A stretch of 47,519 bases of DNA from CAZVJA01 sp964626885 (GTDB lineage Bacteria > Planctomycetota > Planctomycetia > Planctomycetales > Planctomycetaceae): contig CAZVJA010000014.1 of assembly GCA_964626885.1 (NCBI GenBank), positions 1 through 47,519 on the forward strand, in the 5' to 3' direction. The translations under genes were made by a program, and so were the position numbers. Positions 26,470 through 35,848 of this stretch are shown here, piece by piece (positions within the stretch are counted from its first letter, which is position 1; every line of letters begins with the position of its first letter). The notes below the pieces were generated by a model. It made no database searches. It had not been told where the DNA came from and saw only the letters and a list, made by a program, of their open reading frames with translations.

Positions 26470-27068
26470 GGAAGAATGGATCGTCGCCCTGGACTTTTCC
26501 GAATGCCTGCTCTATTGCGAGTGGGGCTTTGTGAATGGCAAGCTCAGCCTAGAACACGGGCCGTTTATCAAGGAACCAATCAGAAGTAACTTCATCAAGG
26601 CGGGTTTTTGTGCAGGGTTCCATGCGGGTATGGTTTCAGACCTCGATGTTTTGCGGTTGGGGGAGGGTAGGGATACTGTTGAAAACGGCTCATTTTCCGA
26701 AGTCTGATTCATACCTTCCGGCGAGAAAACCCGTGAAAATCAGCGAATTCCTGAGAAAATCATGTGATTTCCCAGCAATCGTTTTTCCCTTGAATCCGTA
26801 GGGGTTTACGCTAACTTCACGTGGTGCGAATTCGAACCTCCCGGGGATACTTAATTCACACGGGGGCCTGCACGTTGGATCTCAAGCGGATCGCTCCGGT
26901 CTATGACGCGGGAATAACTGGCTGTGTGCCAGCGGCTAAAGGGAGAGAACGGACCGCGTTGTTTTTCCTGCCTCTTGTGGAGAGACGCTGGCGTGCCCCA
27001 GCCTTTCTGTCCACAATGGGAATTCAGCAGAATCCCGTCCGCAACGATACCTGGAAAAAAACTGCAAC
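26470..27068. other. Remnant DNA between integrase scar and DegT-type gene
   Basis: About 600 bases with no gene I can support. A plus-strand frame ending at 26707 gives LDFSECLLYCEWGFVNGKLSLEHGP..., which looks partly coding but matches nothing I know and has no convincing start. It could be a fragment of cargo from the lost element. Near 26827-26845 a T-arm-like sequence occurs on the minus strand but has no matching stem. The stretch 26710-26820 is somewhat AT-rich. Confidence 0.5.
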
Positions 27069-28367
27069 ATGATTGTCTCCTCCAAAGCCGATTCATTGGC
27101 GATCAATGGTGGGAAACGGTACCGCTCCGCCCCCTTCACCAGTTGGCCTTTTCATAACGAAGAAGAGGTAAAGGCGGTCGCTGACGTCGCCCGTTCCGGG
27201 AAGTGGTGGCGATGCGCCTACAGTTCCGCCGAACTCGAGGAAAAGAATCCCGACCAGATTGAGGGGCGCAGCCGGGTCGAGGTGTTCGAGGAGCGCTTCG
27301 CGAGAGCACACCGGGCGAAATACGGCATCGCGGTGACCAGCGGTTCGGCCGCGCTCGATATCGCCGTCCGCGCGGTCGGCATCAAGCCGGGAGATGAGGT
27401 GATTACGACTCCGTATACCTTCATTTCCACTTCGATGTGCATCATGAACAACTTCGGCGTGCCGGTGTATACCGACATCGACCCGACGAACTACAACATG
27501 AATGCCGCTCAAATTGAGGGGTTGATCACGGAGCGGACGAAAGCCATTTTGCCGGTCCACTTTTCCGGCAATCTGTGTGACATGGAGAAAATTGTCGCGA
27601 TCGCCCGCAAGCATAAACTGGCGGTCATCGAAGACGCCGCGCATGCCCACGGCGTGGAATACAAGGGAGACAAGTTCGCGGGCACCTTCGGCGAATTCGG
27701 CTGCTTCAGTTTTCAGGAATCCAAAAACCTCCCCACCGGTGAAGGGGGGATGCTGCTGACTGATTCCGACGAGTTGTACGAACTTGCTTTCTCGATGCAT
27801 CATTTGGGCCGCCTTCCCGGGGAGCTTTGGTACAAGCATTTCCACCAGGCTTGGAACTATCGGATGAACGAGTTCACGGCCGCGATCGGCATCGTGCAGC
27901 TTGGCCGGCTCTTCGAGCAAAATGCCCGCCGTATGGAAAATCATGCTTATCTCATCGAGCGGTTGGCTAAACTGCCCGGGCTGCAACCGTGCGTCGATCT
28001 TCCCGGCCTGACGAAGCATTCGCACCACTTGCAGATGGTCCGCTACAGCGCTGAAGAAGTCGGCGGCGTCCCGCGCAACGACTTCGTGAAAGCGCTCGTC
28101 GCGGAGGGGATTCCGGCTCTGACTGGTTACACGTTTCCGAACTATGGCAACCCGTTCATGACCAGCGACGAGACGCGCGCAAGATACCGCGCGGCCGGCA
28201 TCGAGCTTCCCGATTACAGTCAATATGCCGAACGCTGTCCGAACACCGAACAGGCTTGCTATCGCGGCGCAATCTGGTTGGAACACCGGCTGATGCTCGG
28301 CACGCGGCAGGACATGGACGATATCATCGGAGGCTTCACGAAGGTCATCGACGCCTTCCGCGGCTAA
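27069..28367 (+). CDS. DegT/DnrJ/EryC1/StrS-family aminotransferase
   Basis: A 432-residue PLP enzyme of the sugar-aminotransferase family, which transfers an amino group to keto-sugars for surface polysaccharides or antibiotics. Seen in order: VTSGSAALDIAVRAVGIKPGDEVITTPYTF (cofactor phosphate loop), PVHFSGNLCDM, VIEDAAHAHG with the PLP-pyridine aspartate, and the lysine motif SFQESKNLPTGEGG with K219. The segment YRMNEFTAAIGIVQL follows. It is longer than typical members (about 370-400) by an N-terminal extension. It lies just beyond the integrase scar, but codon use looks native and there is no evidence that it belonged to the element. The ATG has only a poor GGAAAAA stretch upstream. Other planctomycete members have no proven substrate. 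Confidence 0.9.
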   Translation: MIVSSKADSLAINGGKRYRSAPFTSWPFHNEEEVKAVADVARSGKWWRCAYSSAELEEKNPDQIEGRSRVEVFEERFARAHRAKYGIAVTSGSAALDIAVRAVGIKPGDEVITTPYTFISTSMCIMNNFGVPVYTDIDPTNYNMNAAQIEGLITERTKAILPVHFSGNLCDMEKIVAIARKHKLAVIEDAAHAHGVEYKGDKFAGTFGEFGCFSFQESKNLPTGEGGMLLTDSDELYELAFSMHHLGRLPGELWYKHFHQAWNYRMNEFTAAIGIVQLGRLFEQNARRMENHAYLIERLAKLPGLQPCVDLPGLTKHSHHLQMVRYSAEEVGGVPRNDFVKALVAEGIPALTGYTFPNYGNPFMTSDETRARYRAAGIELPDYSQYAERCPNTEQACYRGAIWLEHRLMLGTRQDMDDIIGGFTKVIDAFRG

Positions 28368-28458
28368 TGGGTCGTACGAGTCGCTGCCAATCGGTATCGC
28401 GGGTGGTGTCTCTTCAAGTGCCGGTCTCCCCGGTTTGCTTGTCACCGAGGATATCCTT

Positions 28459-29886
28459 GTGCTGAGCCTGATCACCGGCAACCCAACATCATCCAATCCT
28501 TCGAGTCGCCGCGAGCTGCTGAGGATCTGTGGTTTCGGTGGACTGCTCTGGCCGTTGTTCGGTTCCCTGTTGAATGCCGCGAATTCGTCGGGAGCAGGGA
28601 CTTCCGGTTTTGGACGCGCCAAATCGGTTATTCTCGTCTACACCAATGGAGGACAGAGCCAGCTCGAAACCTGGGATCCCAAACCGGAGGCGCCGGCAGC
28701 CGTGCGCGGGGAATTCAGCGCCATTCCGACCGCCGTTCCCGGCATCCTGCTCTCGGAACATTTCCCGAAACTGGCCCGACTTACGGATCGCTTCGCTATT
28801 CTTCGCAGCCTGTCGCACGACGACCTGGACCATGGCTCCGCGACTTATCTTGCGCTCACGGGAAGATTCCACCCTCGCAAATCGTCAAATCCGCTTCCCG
28901 GTCCGGACGACGCGCCCACCTATGGAGCGATACTCAAACGGGTCCGCCCCACAACCGAGTTCCCATATTCGGCAGTACACGTTAACGGTCCCGCGTTTGT
29001 TCCGCTGATCGCTGGTCCCGGGCAGTCCGGGGGCTTATTGGGACACGAGGATGATCCTCTGGTGCTGGGCAATGTGCAAGAACAGCCGGTCGTGATGACC
29101 GGCCTCGTTCCCAAGCCAGATTTGCCGACGGTCCGTTTGACAGCCCGGAGGTCGCTCTTGGCAAGCCTCGACAGCTTCCGCCAACAGGAGAACCGGGGAA
29201 ACCGGATCGGTGATCTCCAGAATCTATATGAGCAGGCGTATCGACTCCTGGATAATCCCAGTTGTCGACATGCATTTGATCTCACACAAGAGGCGGATGA
29301 ATTACGCGATCGCTACGGTCGTAATCGCTCCGGTCAGGCGTGCCTGCTCGCGCGACGGCTGGTCGAAGCTGGTATTCCCTGGGTAACGGTTTTCTTCAAC
29401 CACAACGCGCGCGGGCAGGATCTCGACCCGCGCACAACCGATCTTTACGGCTGGGATACACATAACGACATCTTCACGGCGATGAAGAATCACCTGATGC
29501 CGAGATTTGACGTTGGGTTTTCCGCGCTCCTGGAGGATCTGCATCAACGCAGTTTGCTGGAGACAACGCTCGTCGTCTGCATGGGAGAATTCGGCCGTGC
29601 TCCGCGGATTGCGCTGGAACAAGGCTTTGCCGGAAAAACACCTGGCCGCAAGCATTGGGCTTCGGTTTATTCGATTGTAATGGCGGGAGCCGGAGTCCGA
29701 CCGGGACGGGTTTACGGTGCATCCGATCGACTGGCTGCATTCCCGCAATCGCAGCCGGTCGGTCCGTGGGATGTCGCCGCCACGATGTTCGCTTCACTTG
29801 GGATCGACCCGTCGGCACACTATCACGATCCGTTCGGACGTCCGTTCGCCATCAGTACCGGACATCCCATTGCGGGGCTGTATTGA
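28459..29886 (+). CDS. DUF1501 domain protein, second copy, without paired cytochrome gene
   Basis: A 475-residue DUF1501 protein. The N-terminus SSRRELLRICGFGGLLWPLFGSLL is a good Tat-type signal. Family segments are SVILVYTNGGQSQLETWDPKPEAPAAVRGEF, LRSLSHDDLDHGSATYLALTGRFHP and VCMGEFGRAPRIALEQGFAGKTPGRKHWASVYSIVMAGAGV. The GTG at 28459 is chosen because GAGG lies about eight bases before it; a TTG at 28435 in the same frame would add eight residues. It stands 91 bp after the DegT-family gene on the same strand, so the two may be co-transcribed. No DUF1549/DUF1553 partner is adjacent. The sequence is clearly different from the copy at 20912-22342, so it is not a recent duplicate. Confidence 0.9.
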   Translation: MLSLITGNPTSSNPSSRRELLRICGFGGLLWPLFGSLLNAANSSGAGTSGFGRAKSVILVYTNGGQSQLETWDPKPEAPAAVRGEFSAIPTAVPGILLSEHFPKLARLTDRFAILRSLSHDDLDHGSATYLALTGRFHPRKSSNPLPGPDDAPTYGAILKRVRPTTEFPYSAVHVNGPAFVPLIAGPGQSGGLLGHEDDPLVLGNVQEQPVVMTGLVPKPDLPTVRLTARRSLLASLDSFRQQENRGNRIGDLQNLYEQAYRLLDNPSCRHAFDLTQEADELRDRYGRNRSGQACLLARRLVEAGIPWVTVFFNHNARGQDLDPRTTDLYGWDTHNDIFTAMKNHLMPRFDVGFSALLEDLHQRSLLETTLVVCMGEFGRAPRIALEQGFAGKTPGRKHWASVYSIVMAGAGVRPGRVYGASDRLAAFPQSQPVGPWDVAATMFASLGIDPSAHYHDPFGRPFAISTGHPIAGLY

Positions 29887-29922
29887 TCGCATCCGCCGGG
29901 GAAATCTGCAACGGTCGAGCGG

Positions 29923-32900
29923 TCATTTCACGATCAGTTCGCCGTTCATGACCATCCAGTGTCCTGGAAAGGTGCATAGATACGGATACCGGCCGGGTTG
30001 CATCGGTGCGCGGAAGTGAATGGTGAATTTCTCGCTGGGGGGCACGACATCAGTGTAGAACAGCACATCGCTCGTTTGCGGAATGTATTGCCGCGCGGCA
30101 GCCTCCGGATCGGCGATGAGCCGATTCGTCAATTCGCCGACGCGTTGCAACGCTCCGGGCTTCACGAGCGCCCAGTTGTGCGGAACGACATCGGGATTGA
30201 CCAGGGTGAACTTGATCGCTTCTCCAGCCTTCACGTTCAAGGTGCGCGTGGCGAATGACAGGTTTTGCGCCGTTTCGAGGTTGAGGGCTCTCGCCTCGGG
30301 AATGGACTTCCGCCACGGATTCGGTGTTCGTTTCGTCACCAAGGCCAAGTCCGCCAGGATCGGATGCGGGGCGATCTTCTTGGCGACAGGTTGGTAACCG
30401 GGAAAGTTTTCAAAGGGGACGTCCAACTTATGGACCGTCACAAACAGATCGTGCCCCTCACCAGAATCGACATGCAGCCGCAGGTGAAGCTGGTTGACCG
30501 GCTGCAATTCCGGGAGTTCCAGAAACAGCGTATGCCCATCGGGAAGAACATGCGCGGAATGGATCGCCAGCAGATCATGCCCGCGCGTTCCTGGATGCTG
30601 CGCTGAAAACTCCGGCGAGCCGTACGCCTCGCTGTAGCGATAGTTCCAGCACTGTGCAAAATGACGTTCCGGCTTCGTGGCGATAGAGGGATCAATCGGT
30701 TGTGTGAACGTCACCGTCACTCCGTTCTGGTGGACGTGGAACGCGCTCGGTAGCTGGACGGGATCTCCGGTATAACGAACCCGCTGGAAGCAGCCGTCAT
30801 CAATCGTGTAGGTTCCCCATCCCGCCATTCCGCTGACGTACAGTTGCCCGTCGACCGGATGAAACCGTCCGCGATGGGCGCCCGAGAGAAACTCTCCCGC
30901 CAGGGGAACCGCCGCCCCCTGAAGCTGGCCATCAACTTCATCCCGCAAGACCAGGAAATGCGTTCCCGTGCCGTAAGAAAAATGGATCAACCGGCCTTCC
31001 AGAGGTCCCCAGCGATCGCTGCTCACATAGGTCTGCGCCCCACTTGAGTTGTCGAGACCTCGTGGCATGTAAACGAAGGGAAGCTCCGGCGGGCGGCCGT
31101 TGACCGGACCACGATAACCATAGGACGGAATCGTTGCCGAAGAGGCTGGCGAGCGCTCAACGTTTTTGGGGAGGTTCCCACCGAACGGCGCCGCATTGGC
31201 AACGGCGTTTTGTGCATGTCCTCCATTTTCTACCGGTCGAACCGCGCAGATCATCGAAGCGGGGGTCCATTCCCCTTCTGAACAGGGGAGGGTCAATGTT
31301 CCGTCAGGATACATCCCGAGACCGTCCGGATTGCGAAAGCCGGTTGCGATGACCTCCGCCCGACGGCCATCGGGAGAAATCCGGATGAGTCCCTGGTTCC
31401 CCGAGGCGATGTAGAAATTCCCTCCAGTGTCGCGCTGTAAACCGCAGATGAAATCGTGTCCCGCCGCCGACGTGACGTAGGCGTTGCTGAAGCACTCGTA
31501 GAAATCGGCCTCACCGTCACCGTTCAGATCCCGGAGCCGGGTGATCTGGTCCCGTCCCAGTACGTAAACAGTTTCGTCAGCAACAAGGAGTCCCAACGCC
31601 TGATTCAATCCCGTTGCAAAGCGCCGCCAGCGAGCGATACCGTCAAGGATCGGCGCACGGCGTTTGGAATCAGACAATCCCGTGACGTGCCACACATCCC
31701 CCTGCATCGTACAGACCAGCGCGCTGCCGTCGGGCAGAAAGTCGTGATCGCCGCAGAAGACGAGTGCGTTCCAGGGATTGTTGATCGGCAGTTCAATCGT
31801 GTCGATCGCGTATGGATTGCCGAGGCCCGAAACGATTCTTGTTTCCGACTCCTGAGGCCATTGTGACGGGCCTCCTTCCGCCAGGTGTCTTAAAGGATGT
31901 TCATTTCGCGGGGCGACAACCCGAGTGAATCGGCCATCCTCGGCCCAAGGGGCGTCGAGATACTCCGTCTCGCCGACGCGATAACAGAAAAGTACTCGCC
32001 CCCCGTGCCGATAGAACACGCGATACTCAAAGGGCTCCCCCGGTCGCAGTTTCGACTGACGTGCCTCCGCGCTGTCGACCGGTGTTCCCTCCATCGTCAG
32101 CCCGTGCATGAAGCCGTGCCGCACCGAGGAGAATGTCACGAAGCCTCCGGACCAGACCGCCTCGAAGCGGAGCGTATCGGGATTGAAGCAGGCCGAGAGT
32201 TCACCGTTTTCTCCCAGCCTCACGCAGACAGCGCGCGGAACCGTGATTTCCTGATTCAGCATCGCGTGGAAAATTCCCGACTGTAAAGATCCGAGATCGG
32301 TTTTGTTCCAGCGATCATCGGCCCACACTTTTTCGTTTTGGTTCCCCCAATGTCCTTCTTTGCCGCTGTCGAGACCAGGGAATTCCGGAAGCAATGTTGG
32401 CTTGTGTCCCATTTCCCGGAAGTATTCCGCCTCCTTGGTGTAATAGTCGTACAGACGTCCGCGATTGACGGGGTGCCCGCGATGAGGCCAGCGTTCGGGA
32501 TGCAGCGGCTCGCGTTCATACGGAAAATCGGCGGGAGCGTGCCCGTTGGCATGTGCCATGATTGTGTCGACGACCTCGATCGAGAGTCCGTCGTTGCGTC
32601 CCAAACCGGTGAGAAAACGAAGGAGGTCGAGTTGTTGCTGACTCGACATCGCTTGCGTCAACCCATCCGGCATGAGCGTGCCGGTGGCTGATTCTTCCTC
32701 AATGTCATCCCGCTTGATGACGATCGTCGTCCCTCGCGTCGGATCGCGCAATGTCAACGATTTTCCATCCGATGCAATTTTGTAGCCTCGGTGCTGCTGG
32801 CCGTTGGTAGTCAGCACGGTGAGTGATTCGAACTCCGGTTTCACTTCCCGTTTCGGCCAGAAAACCGATTCCACGATCTGCTCATCGGTCCGTTGCTTGC

Positions 32901-34041
32901 CGATGGACGTGAGTTCCGGCCCGACGGAGCCCCCAATCTTGCCGATTTTGTGGCAGGAGATGCACGCGAACTTGGCATCCGCAAAGACCGCGATTCCGCG
33001 CTCCGCGACGCCATCCTTCTTCGCGCCGGCGACCGATTCGGCCACGAAGCGCGGATCGAAACCACGCATTGCCGTGTTCCCGTTGGACGGCGGCCATGTT
33101 CGGTAGTTCGGTTTGATCGCCGGCGCCTGACCGTCGAGTTGTGGAATCAACCATTCCAAACCATCGAGGTTGTCCCGCAGACGTGCTTCGGCATCCAGGT
33201 CGGTGTGGTTAAGAATTCCGATCGGTCCCCGGTAGCCGCTGTCACGGATCGCGCGCAACAGCGACAGATCGAGTTCCCCCGCCCCTAACGGGAGAATTTT
33301 TTCCCCTTTCTGGTCGCCCTCGCGATTCATTCCGTTCAAATTGACCGCGTAGAGATACGGCTGCATCTTTTTGAGCAGCTCGGGAAAACGATCGAGGTGT
33401 GCATGTCCATGATGCAGGTTGTAGACGATTCCCACGTTCGGCAGGTTCAGTTCCTTGATGATCGCGATCTGGTTTTCCGGTTCGCCGAACCATCCGCCAT
33501 GATTGTACAACCCCACCTTGCATCCGATCTTCGAGGCTGCCTCGGCAATAGCCCGAATCCGTTGCGCCTCCGTGGAGATCCATGCTCGTTCTTCATCCTT
33601 GGTTTTCGGTCCCCCGCCTCCGGTCACCCAAAGCTGTGTCTTCAGGCCATGTCGTTTCAACACGTCGAGAATCAGGCGCGCCTCATCGTTGAGAGTCGTG
33701 GGAAACCACCAGGCCGTCAGCTCGATGTGATGCTTTTTGAGAGCTTCCAGTTCAGCGTCGAACGTCGGAACATGCTCGGCGCGGTAGTCGTAAGCGAGCT
33801 TGCCGATTCCCAACTTATTCAACATCGCCGCCCGATCTTCCGGTCCCCGCTTCTTTGCATCGAACGGAACGATGCACCAGGCAACCAGGTTCTTCTTGGC
33901 GAAGATTGCAGCGTGTTCCGCCTTCAGCACGGAATCGTCGGTCTGATTCTGCTTGACTTCCTCGGCTCCGCATGTCGGAGCCGATACCGTGGTGATTCCC
34001 AGAAGCAGGAAGACGGAATGCCAAAACATCTTTCGCGGCAT
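29923..34041 (-). CDS. Exported fusion: TIM-barrel isomerase-like, c-type heme, propeller and blue-copper domains
   Basis: A 1372-residue protein with a signal peptide (MPRKMFWHSVFLLLGITTVSAPTCGAEE). Residues about 45-330 resemble a sugar-phosphate isomerase/epimerase TIM barrel (NLPNVGIVYNLHHGHAH, GPIGILNHTDLD). Residues about 345-480 are a c-type heme domain with FACISCHKIG (near 360) and a likely axial Met in GTLMPDGL. The middle (about 500-790) resembles DUF6797-type sequence. An NHL/sorbosone-dehydrogenase-like propeller follows (GDHDFLPDGSALVCTMQGDVWHV, GFRNPDGLGMYPDGTLTL). Residues about 1275-1372 form a cupredoxin. Its copper ligands are visible: His in VPHNWAL, then Cys, His and Met in LCTFPGHWMVM with the C-x4-H-x3-M spacing. 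I infer sugar oxidation feeding electrons through heme to copper. An ATG at 34122 in frame is less likely. The partner gene at 34098-34961 precedes it by 56 bp. Confidence 0.88.
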   Translation of the reverse strand: MPRKMFWHSVFLLLGITTVSAPTCGAEEVKQNQTDDSVLKAEHAAIFAKKNLVAWCIVPFDAKKRGPEDRAAMLNKLGIGKLAYDYRAEHVPTFDAELEALKKHHIELTAWWFPTTLNDEARLILDVLKRHGLKTQLWVTGGGGPKTKDEERAWISTEAQRIRAIAEAASKIGCKVGLYNHGGWFGEPENQIAIIKELNLPNVGIVYNLHHGHAHLDRFPELLKKMQPYLYAVNLNGMNREGDQKGEKILPLGAGELDLSLLRAIRDSGYRGPIGILNHTDLDAEARLRDNLDGLEWLIPQLDGQAPAIKPNYRTWPPSNGNTAMRGFDPRFVAESVAGAKKDGVAERGIAVFADAKFACISCHKIGKIGGSVGPELTSIGKQRTDEQIVESVFWPKREVKPEFESLTVLTTNGQQHRGYKIASDGKSLTLRDPTRGTTIVIKRDDIEEESATGTLMPDGLTQAMSSQQQLDLLRFLTGLGRNDGLSIEVVDTIMAHANGHAPADFPYEREPLHPERWPHRGHPVNRGRLYDYYTKEAEYFREMGHKPTLLPEFPGLDSGKEGHWGNQNEKVWADDRWNKTDLGSLQSGIFHAMLNQEITVPRAVCVRLGENGELSACFNPDTLRFEAVWSGGFVTFSSVRHGFMHGLTMEGTPVDSAEARQSKLRPGEPFEYRVFYRHGGRVLFCYRVGETEYLDAPWAEDGRFTRVVAPRNEHPLRHLAEGGPSQWPQESETRIVSGLGNPYAIDTIELPINNPWNALVFCGDHDFLPDGSALVCTMQGDVWHVTGLSDSKRRAPILDGIARWRRFATGLNQALGLLVADETVYVLGRDQITRLRDLNGDGEADFYECFSNAYVTSAAGHDFICGLQRDTGGNFYIASGNQGLIRISPDGRRAEVIATGFRNPDGLGMYPDGTLTLPCSEGEWTPASMICAVRPVENGGHAQNAVANAAPFGGNLPKNVERSPASSATIPSYGYRGPVNGRPPELPFVYMPRGLDNSSGAQTYVSSDRWGPLEGRLIHFSYGTGTHFLVLRDEVDGQLQGAAVPLAGEFLSGAHRGRFHPVDGQLYVSGMAGWGTYTIDDGCFQRVRYTGDPVQLPSAFHVHQNGVTVTFTQPIDPSIATKPERHFAQCWNYRYSEAYGSPEFSAQHPGTRGHDLLAIHSAHVLPDGHTLFLELPELQPVNQLHLRLHVDSGEGHDLFVTVHKLDVPFENFPGYQPVAKKIAPHPILADLALVTKRTPNPWRKSIPEARALNLETAQNLSFATRTLNVKAGEAIKFTLVNPDVVPHNWALVKPGALQRVGELTNRLIADPEAAARQYIPQTSDVLFYTDVVPPSEKFTIHFRAPMQPGRYPYLCTFPGHWMVMNGELIVK

Positions 34042-34097
34042 GCAACTGAATCTCCGAAGAGAGTGAATAGAAGCTACTCGGCGAACGACCATGAGGA

Positions 34098-34961
34098 TCA
34101 CCGACCCTGGGTGTCCGTCCATTCCTTTTGCGATCCTTCGATGCGGAGCGGCCCGGCGATTTCCTTCCCGTCGCGGAGAATCACATAGGCATCTCCGCCT
34201 GGAACACTATCCCAGCGGAGCGTTGCCAGTCCCTGCGATTCAACGGTTCGCGATGCCGCTGTTCGATTTCCTTGCACGCCCACCGCGATGATCGCGTAGT
34301 GGTGTGTTCCCGAACCGTCGTGTTTGACGATCGCTGGTGCCGAGGGAACGGGGATTTGCGCGCGGGTCAGTTCTCCGCCCCAAAGCTGCAGTACATCGGA
34401 TGGAAATGGGAGGCCGCCTCCACCGAACCCGCCCCCACCGATCGACATCATCCCTTGGCCGATGTAAGCATCCGTGAGCGGCTCGCTATGCCGAGGACGA
34501 AACGACTGGAAGCGCAACCGCCCGGGATGATTGCCGCCGTTCCACTGCTCCAGGGGAATTTCCGAGTTTTCCAGGGTCTCTCCTTGAACGATAGCAAGTT
34601 GCCGCCAATGACCATCGAGCCAGACGTTCCACGAGATGTGCCCGGGTGCGCGAAACATGGAGCCGTCACGATTCATCGCGTGAAATCGGTCATCGAATGG
34701 ATCATCGAGTTCCCCTTTGATGAGTCGGCTGCGGACCCATAGCCCTCCCGGTCCATCCCACAACGACCGCGCATAGATGCCGCGCGGAATCTGATGATTC
34801 TCAAAGCCCTTTTCCCACGGCTCTCCGGTGTCGGAGACGATCAGCTCTTTACGAACGATGAGGCGGTCGACCTCTAACTCGCGCGGCGAATCAAGCTTGG
34901 CCTGAGTAAGTCCCCATGTGGCGGCAACGGAAATCAACACCGTGATGAGACGATCTTTCAT
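34098..34961 (-). CDS. Secreted protein of unknown function, partner of the heme/copper fusion
   Basis: A 287-residue protein I do not recognise. The start MKDRLITVLISVAATWGLTQA is a signal peptide. The next part holds LEVDRLIVRKELIVSDTGEPWEKGF and IPRGIYARSLWDGPGGLWVRSRLIKGE, in a pattern of short beta strands. A Gly-rich run (MMSIGGGGFGGGGLPFP) lies near residue 175. The C-terminal 90 residues (HHYAIIAVGVQGNRTAASRTVESQGLATLRWDSVPGGDAYVILRDGKEI) look like a fibronectin-III-type sandwich. It lies 56 bp upstream of the giant heme/copper fusion on the same strand, so the two are probably one transcript. A structural or substrate-binding role is a guess. Confidence 0.75.
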   Translation of the reverse strand: MKDRLITVLISVAATWGLTQAKLDSPRELEVDRLIVRKELIVSDTGEPWEKGFENHQIPRGIYARSLWDGPGGLWVRSRLIKGELDDPFDDRFHAMNRDGSMFRAPGHISWNVWLDGHWRQLAIVQGETLENSEIPLEQWNGGNHPGRLRFQSFRPRHSEPLTDAYIGQGMMSIGGGGFGGGGLPFPSDVLQLWGGELTRAQIPVPSAPAIVKHDGSGTHHYAIIAVGVQGNRTAASRTVESQGLATLRWDSVPGGDAYVILRDGKEIAGPLRIEGSQKEWTDTQGR

Positions 34962-35369
34962 GTGAAGGTTCCCAAGAAAGAGAAAGGGGATTGGCTCGCG
35001 GCTGTTCCAGACACGGTTTCTTCGCGTAAATGCCCTTTATCAGGGGTTCACCACAACCTTGGATTGACAGTTCTTTGTTGGATGCACACAGCCCGCCATC
35101 GACCGGAAGTGTGATCAAAAAGCACCACATTGTCCCTGGACCAAACCGTGTTCATCAGTATGGATTAGAGAATAGGCCGTCATGCACCCTCTTGAAAATA
35201 AAAAATACTTGAGGCAATAACTATAGGTTTAGTTGATTAATGAGTCATCCGTTCGTTATGCTAAGCGATCATCAAGTGACAATTCCAGCGGTGTGGACTT
35301 CTCCACAAGTTCTCGGTCACAGTCGTTTTCACTTACGACATTTTCTTTTGTGTCCGTGCCTGGAAGACA
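34962..35369. other. 408-bp divergent intergenic region
   Basis: This lies between the unknown secreted gene (minus) and the FHA gene (plus) and should hold both promoters. The part at about 35150-35260 is AT-rich and contains TTGAAA and ACTATAGG-like boxes, but I cannot assign a promoter with proper spacing. I see no gene in it. Confidence 0.6.
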
Positions 35370-35825
35370 ATGCGAGAGTCGGCCATGTCGGTTCGATTGA
35401 CCATTTGCAGTGGCGCACTTAGCGGCATTATTGTGCAGATGGAGCATTCGAAGTTTCTCATAGGCCGCGGCAAAGACTGCCTCCTGCGTCCCAGCAGTCC
35501 GACCGTCAGCCGACATCACTGCCTGCTGAACTTGGATGATGCCGGTTTGAGGGTTCAAGATCTGGAGAGCACCAACGGCACTTTCGTAAACGGTCGCCGT
35601 ATTCAAGGCGAGGCGGTTCTGAAGCAGAATGACATGATTACTGTCGGCGAGGTCACCATTCGGGTGGATCTCTCTCTGCAACGCGCCCTGAAGTCCGCTC
35701 CCATCTCCGCATCAGAGACGATCATGCGCTGTGACGAGAGCACGGTCGAATTCCCCGTTCCGGAAGCTTTTCGCAAGGCTGACCCGCACCCTGCGCCTGC
35801 CCCGGAAGATGCATCGCAGAGGTGA
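35370..35825 (+). CDS. FHA-domain protein
   Basis: A 151-residue protein made almost entirely of one forkhead-associated domain, which binds phosphothreonine peptides. The conserved residues are all there: G32-R33-G34 in FLIGRGKDC, S47-R48-H49 in VSRHHC, and N69-G70 with N74-G75 in ESTNGTFVNG. The last 50 residues are Pro- and Ala-rich and look disordered. It has no signal peptide or membrane segment, so it should act in the cytoplasm, reading marks placed by a Ser/Thr kinase; no kinase gene is visible in the window. An alternative ATG at 35385 would drop five residues. The gene ends 23 bp from the convergent protease fusion. Confidence 0.85.
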   Translation: MRESAMSVRLTICSGALSGIIVQMEHSKFLIGRGKDCLLRPSSPTVSRHHCLLNLDDAGLRVQDLESTNGTFVNGRRIQGEAVLKQNDMITVGEVTIRVDLSLQRALKSAPISASETIMRCDESTVEFPVPEAFRKADPHPAPAPEDASQR

Positions 35826-35848
35826 TCCACTCGTCGGGAAGCAGGACG

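Noticed and set aside
26327..26707. A 126-codon plus-strand frame downstream of the tRNA.
   Set aside because: Part of it looks coding, but its first third is antisense to the integrase remnant and no start or family is credible.
26827..26845. A T-arm-like sequence (GGTTCGAAT on the minus strand) beyond the integrase scar, perhaps a second attachment half-site.
   Set aside because: Only about ten bases match, the orientation is reversed relative to the tRNA, and no stem pairs with it.
27093..28622. A 509-codon minus-strand open frame across the DegT-type gene.
   Set aside because: It is antisense to a gene with clear PLP motifs and shows no domain; GC-rich third positions often leave such frames open.
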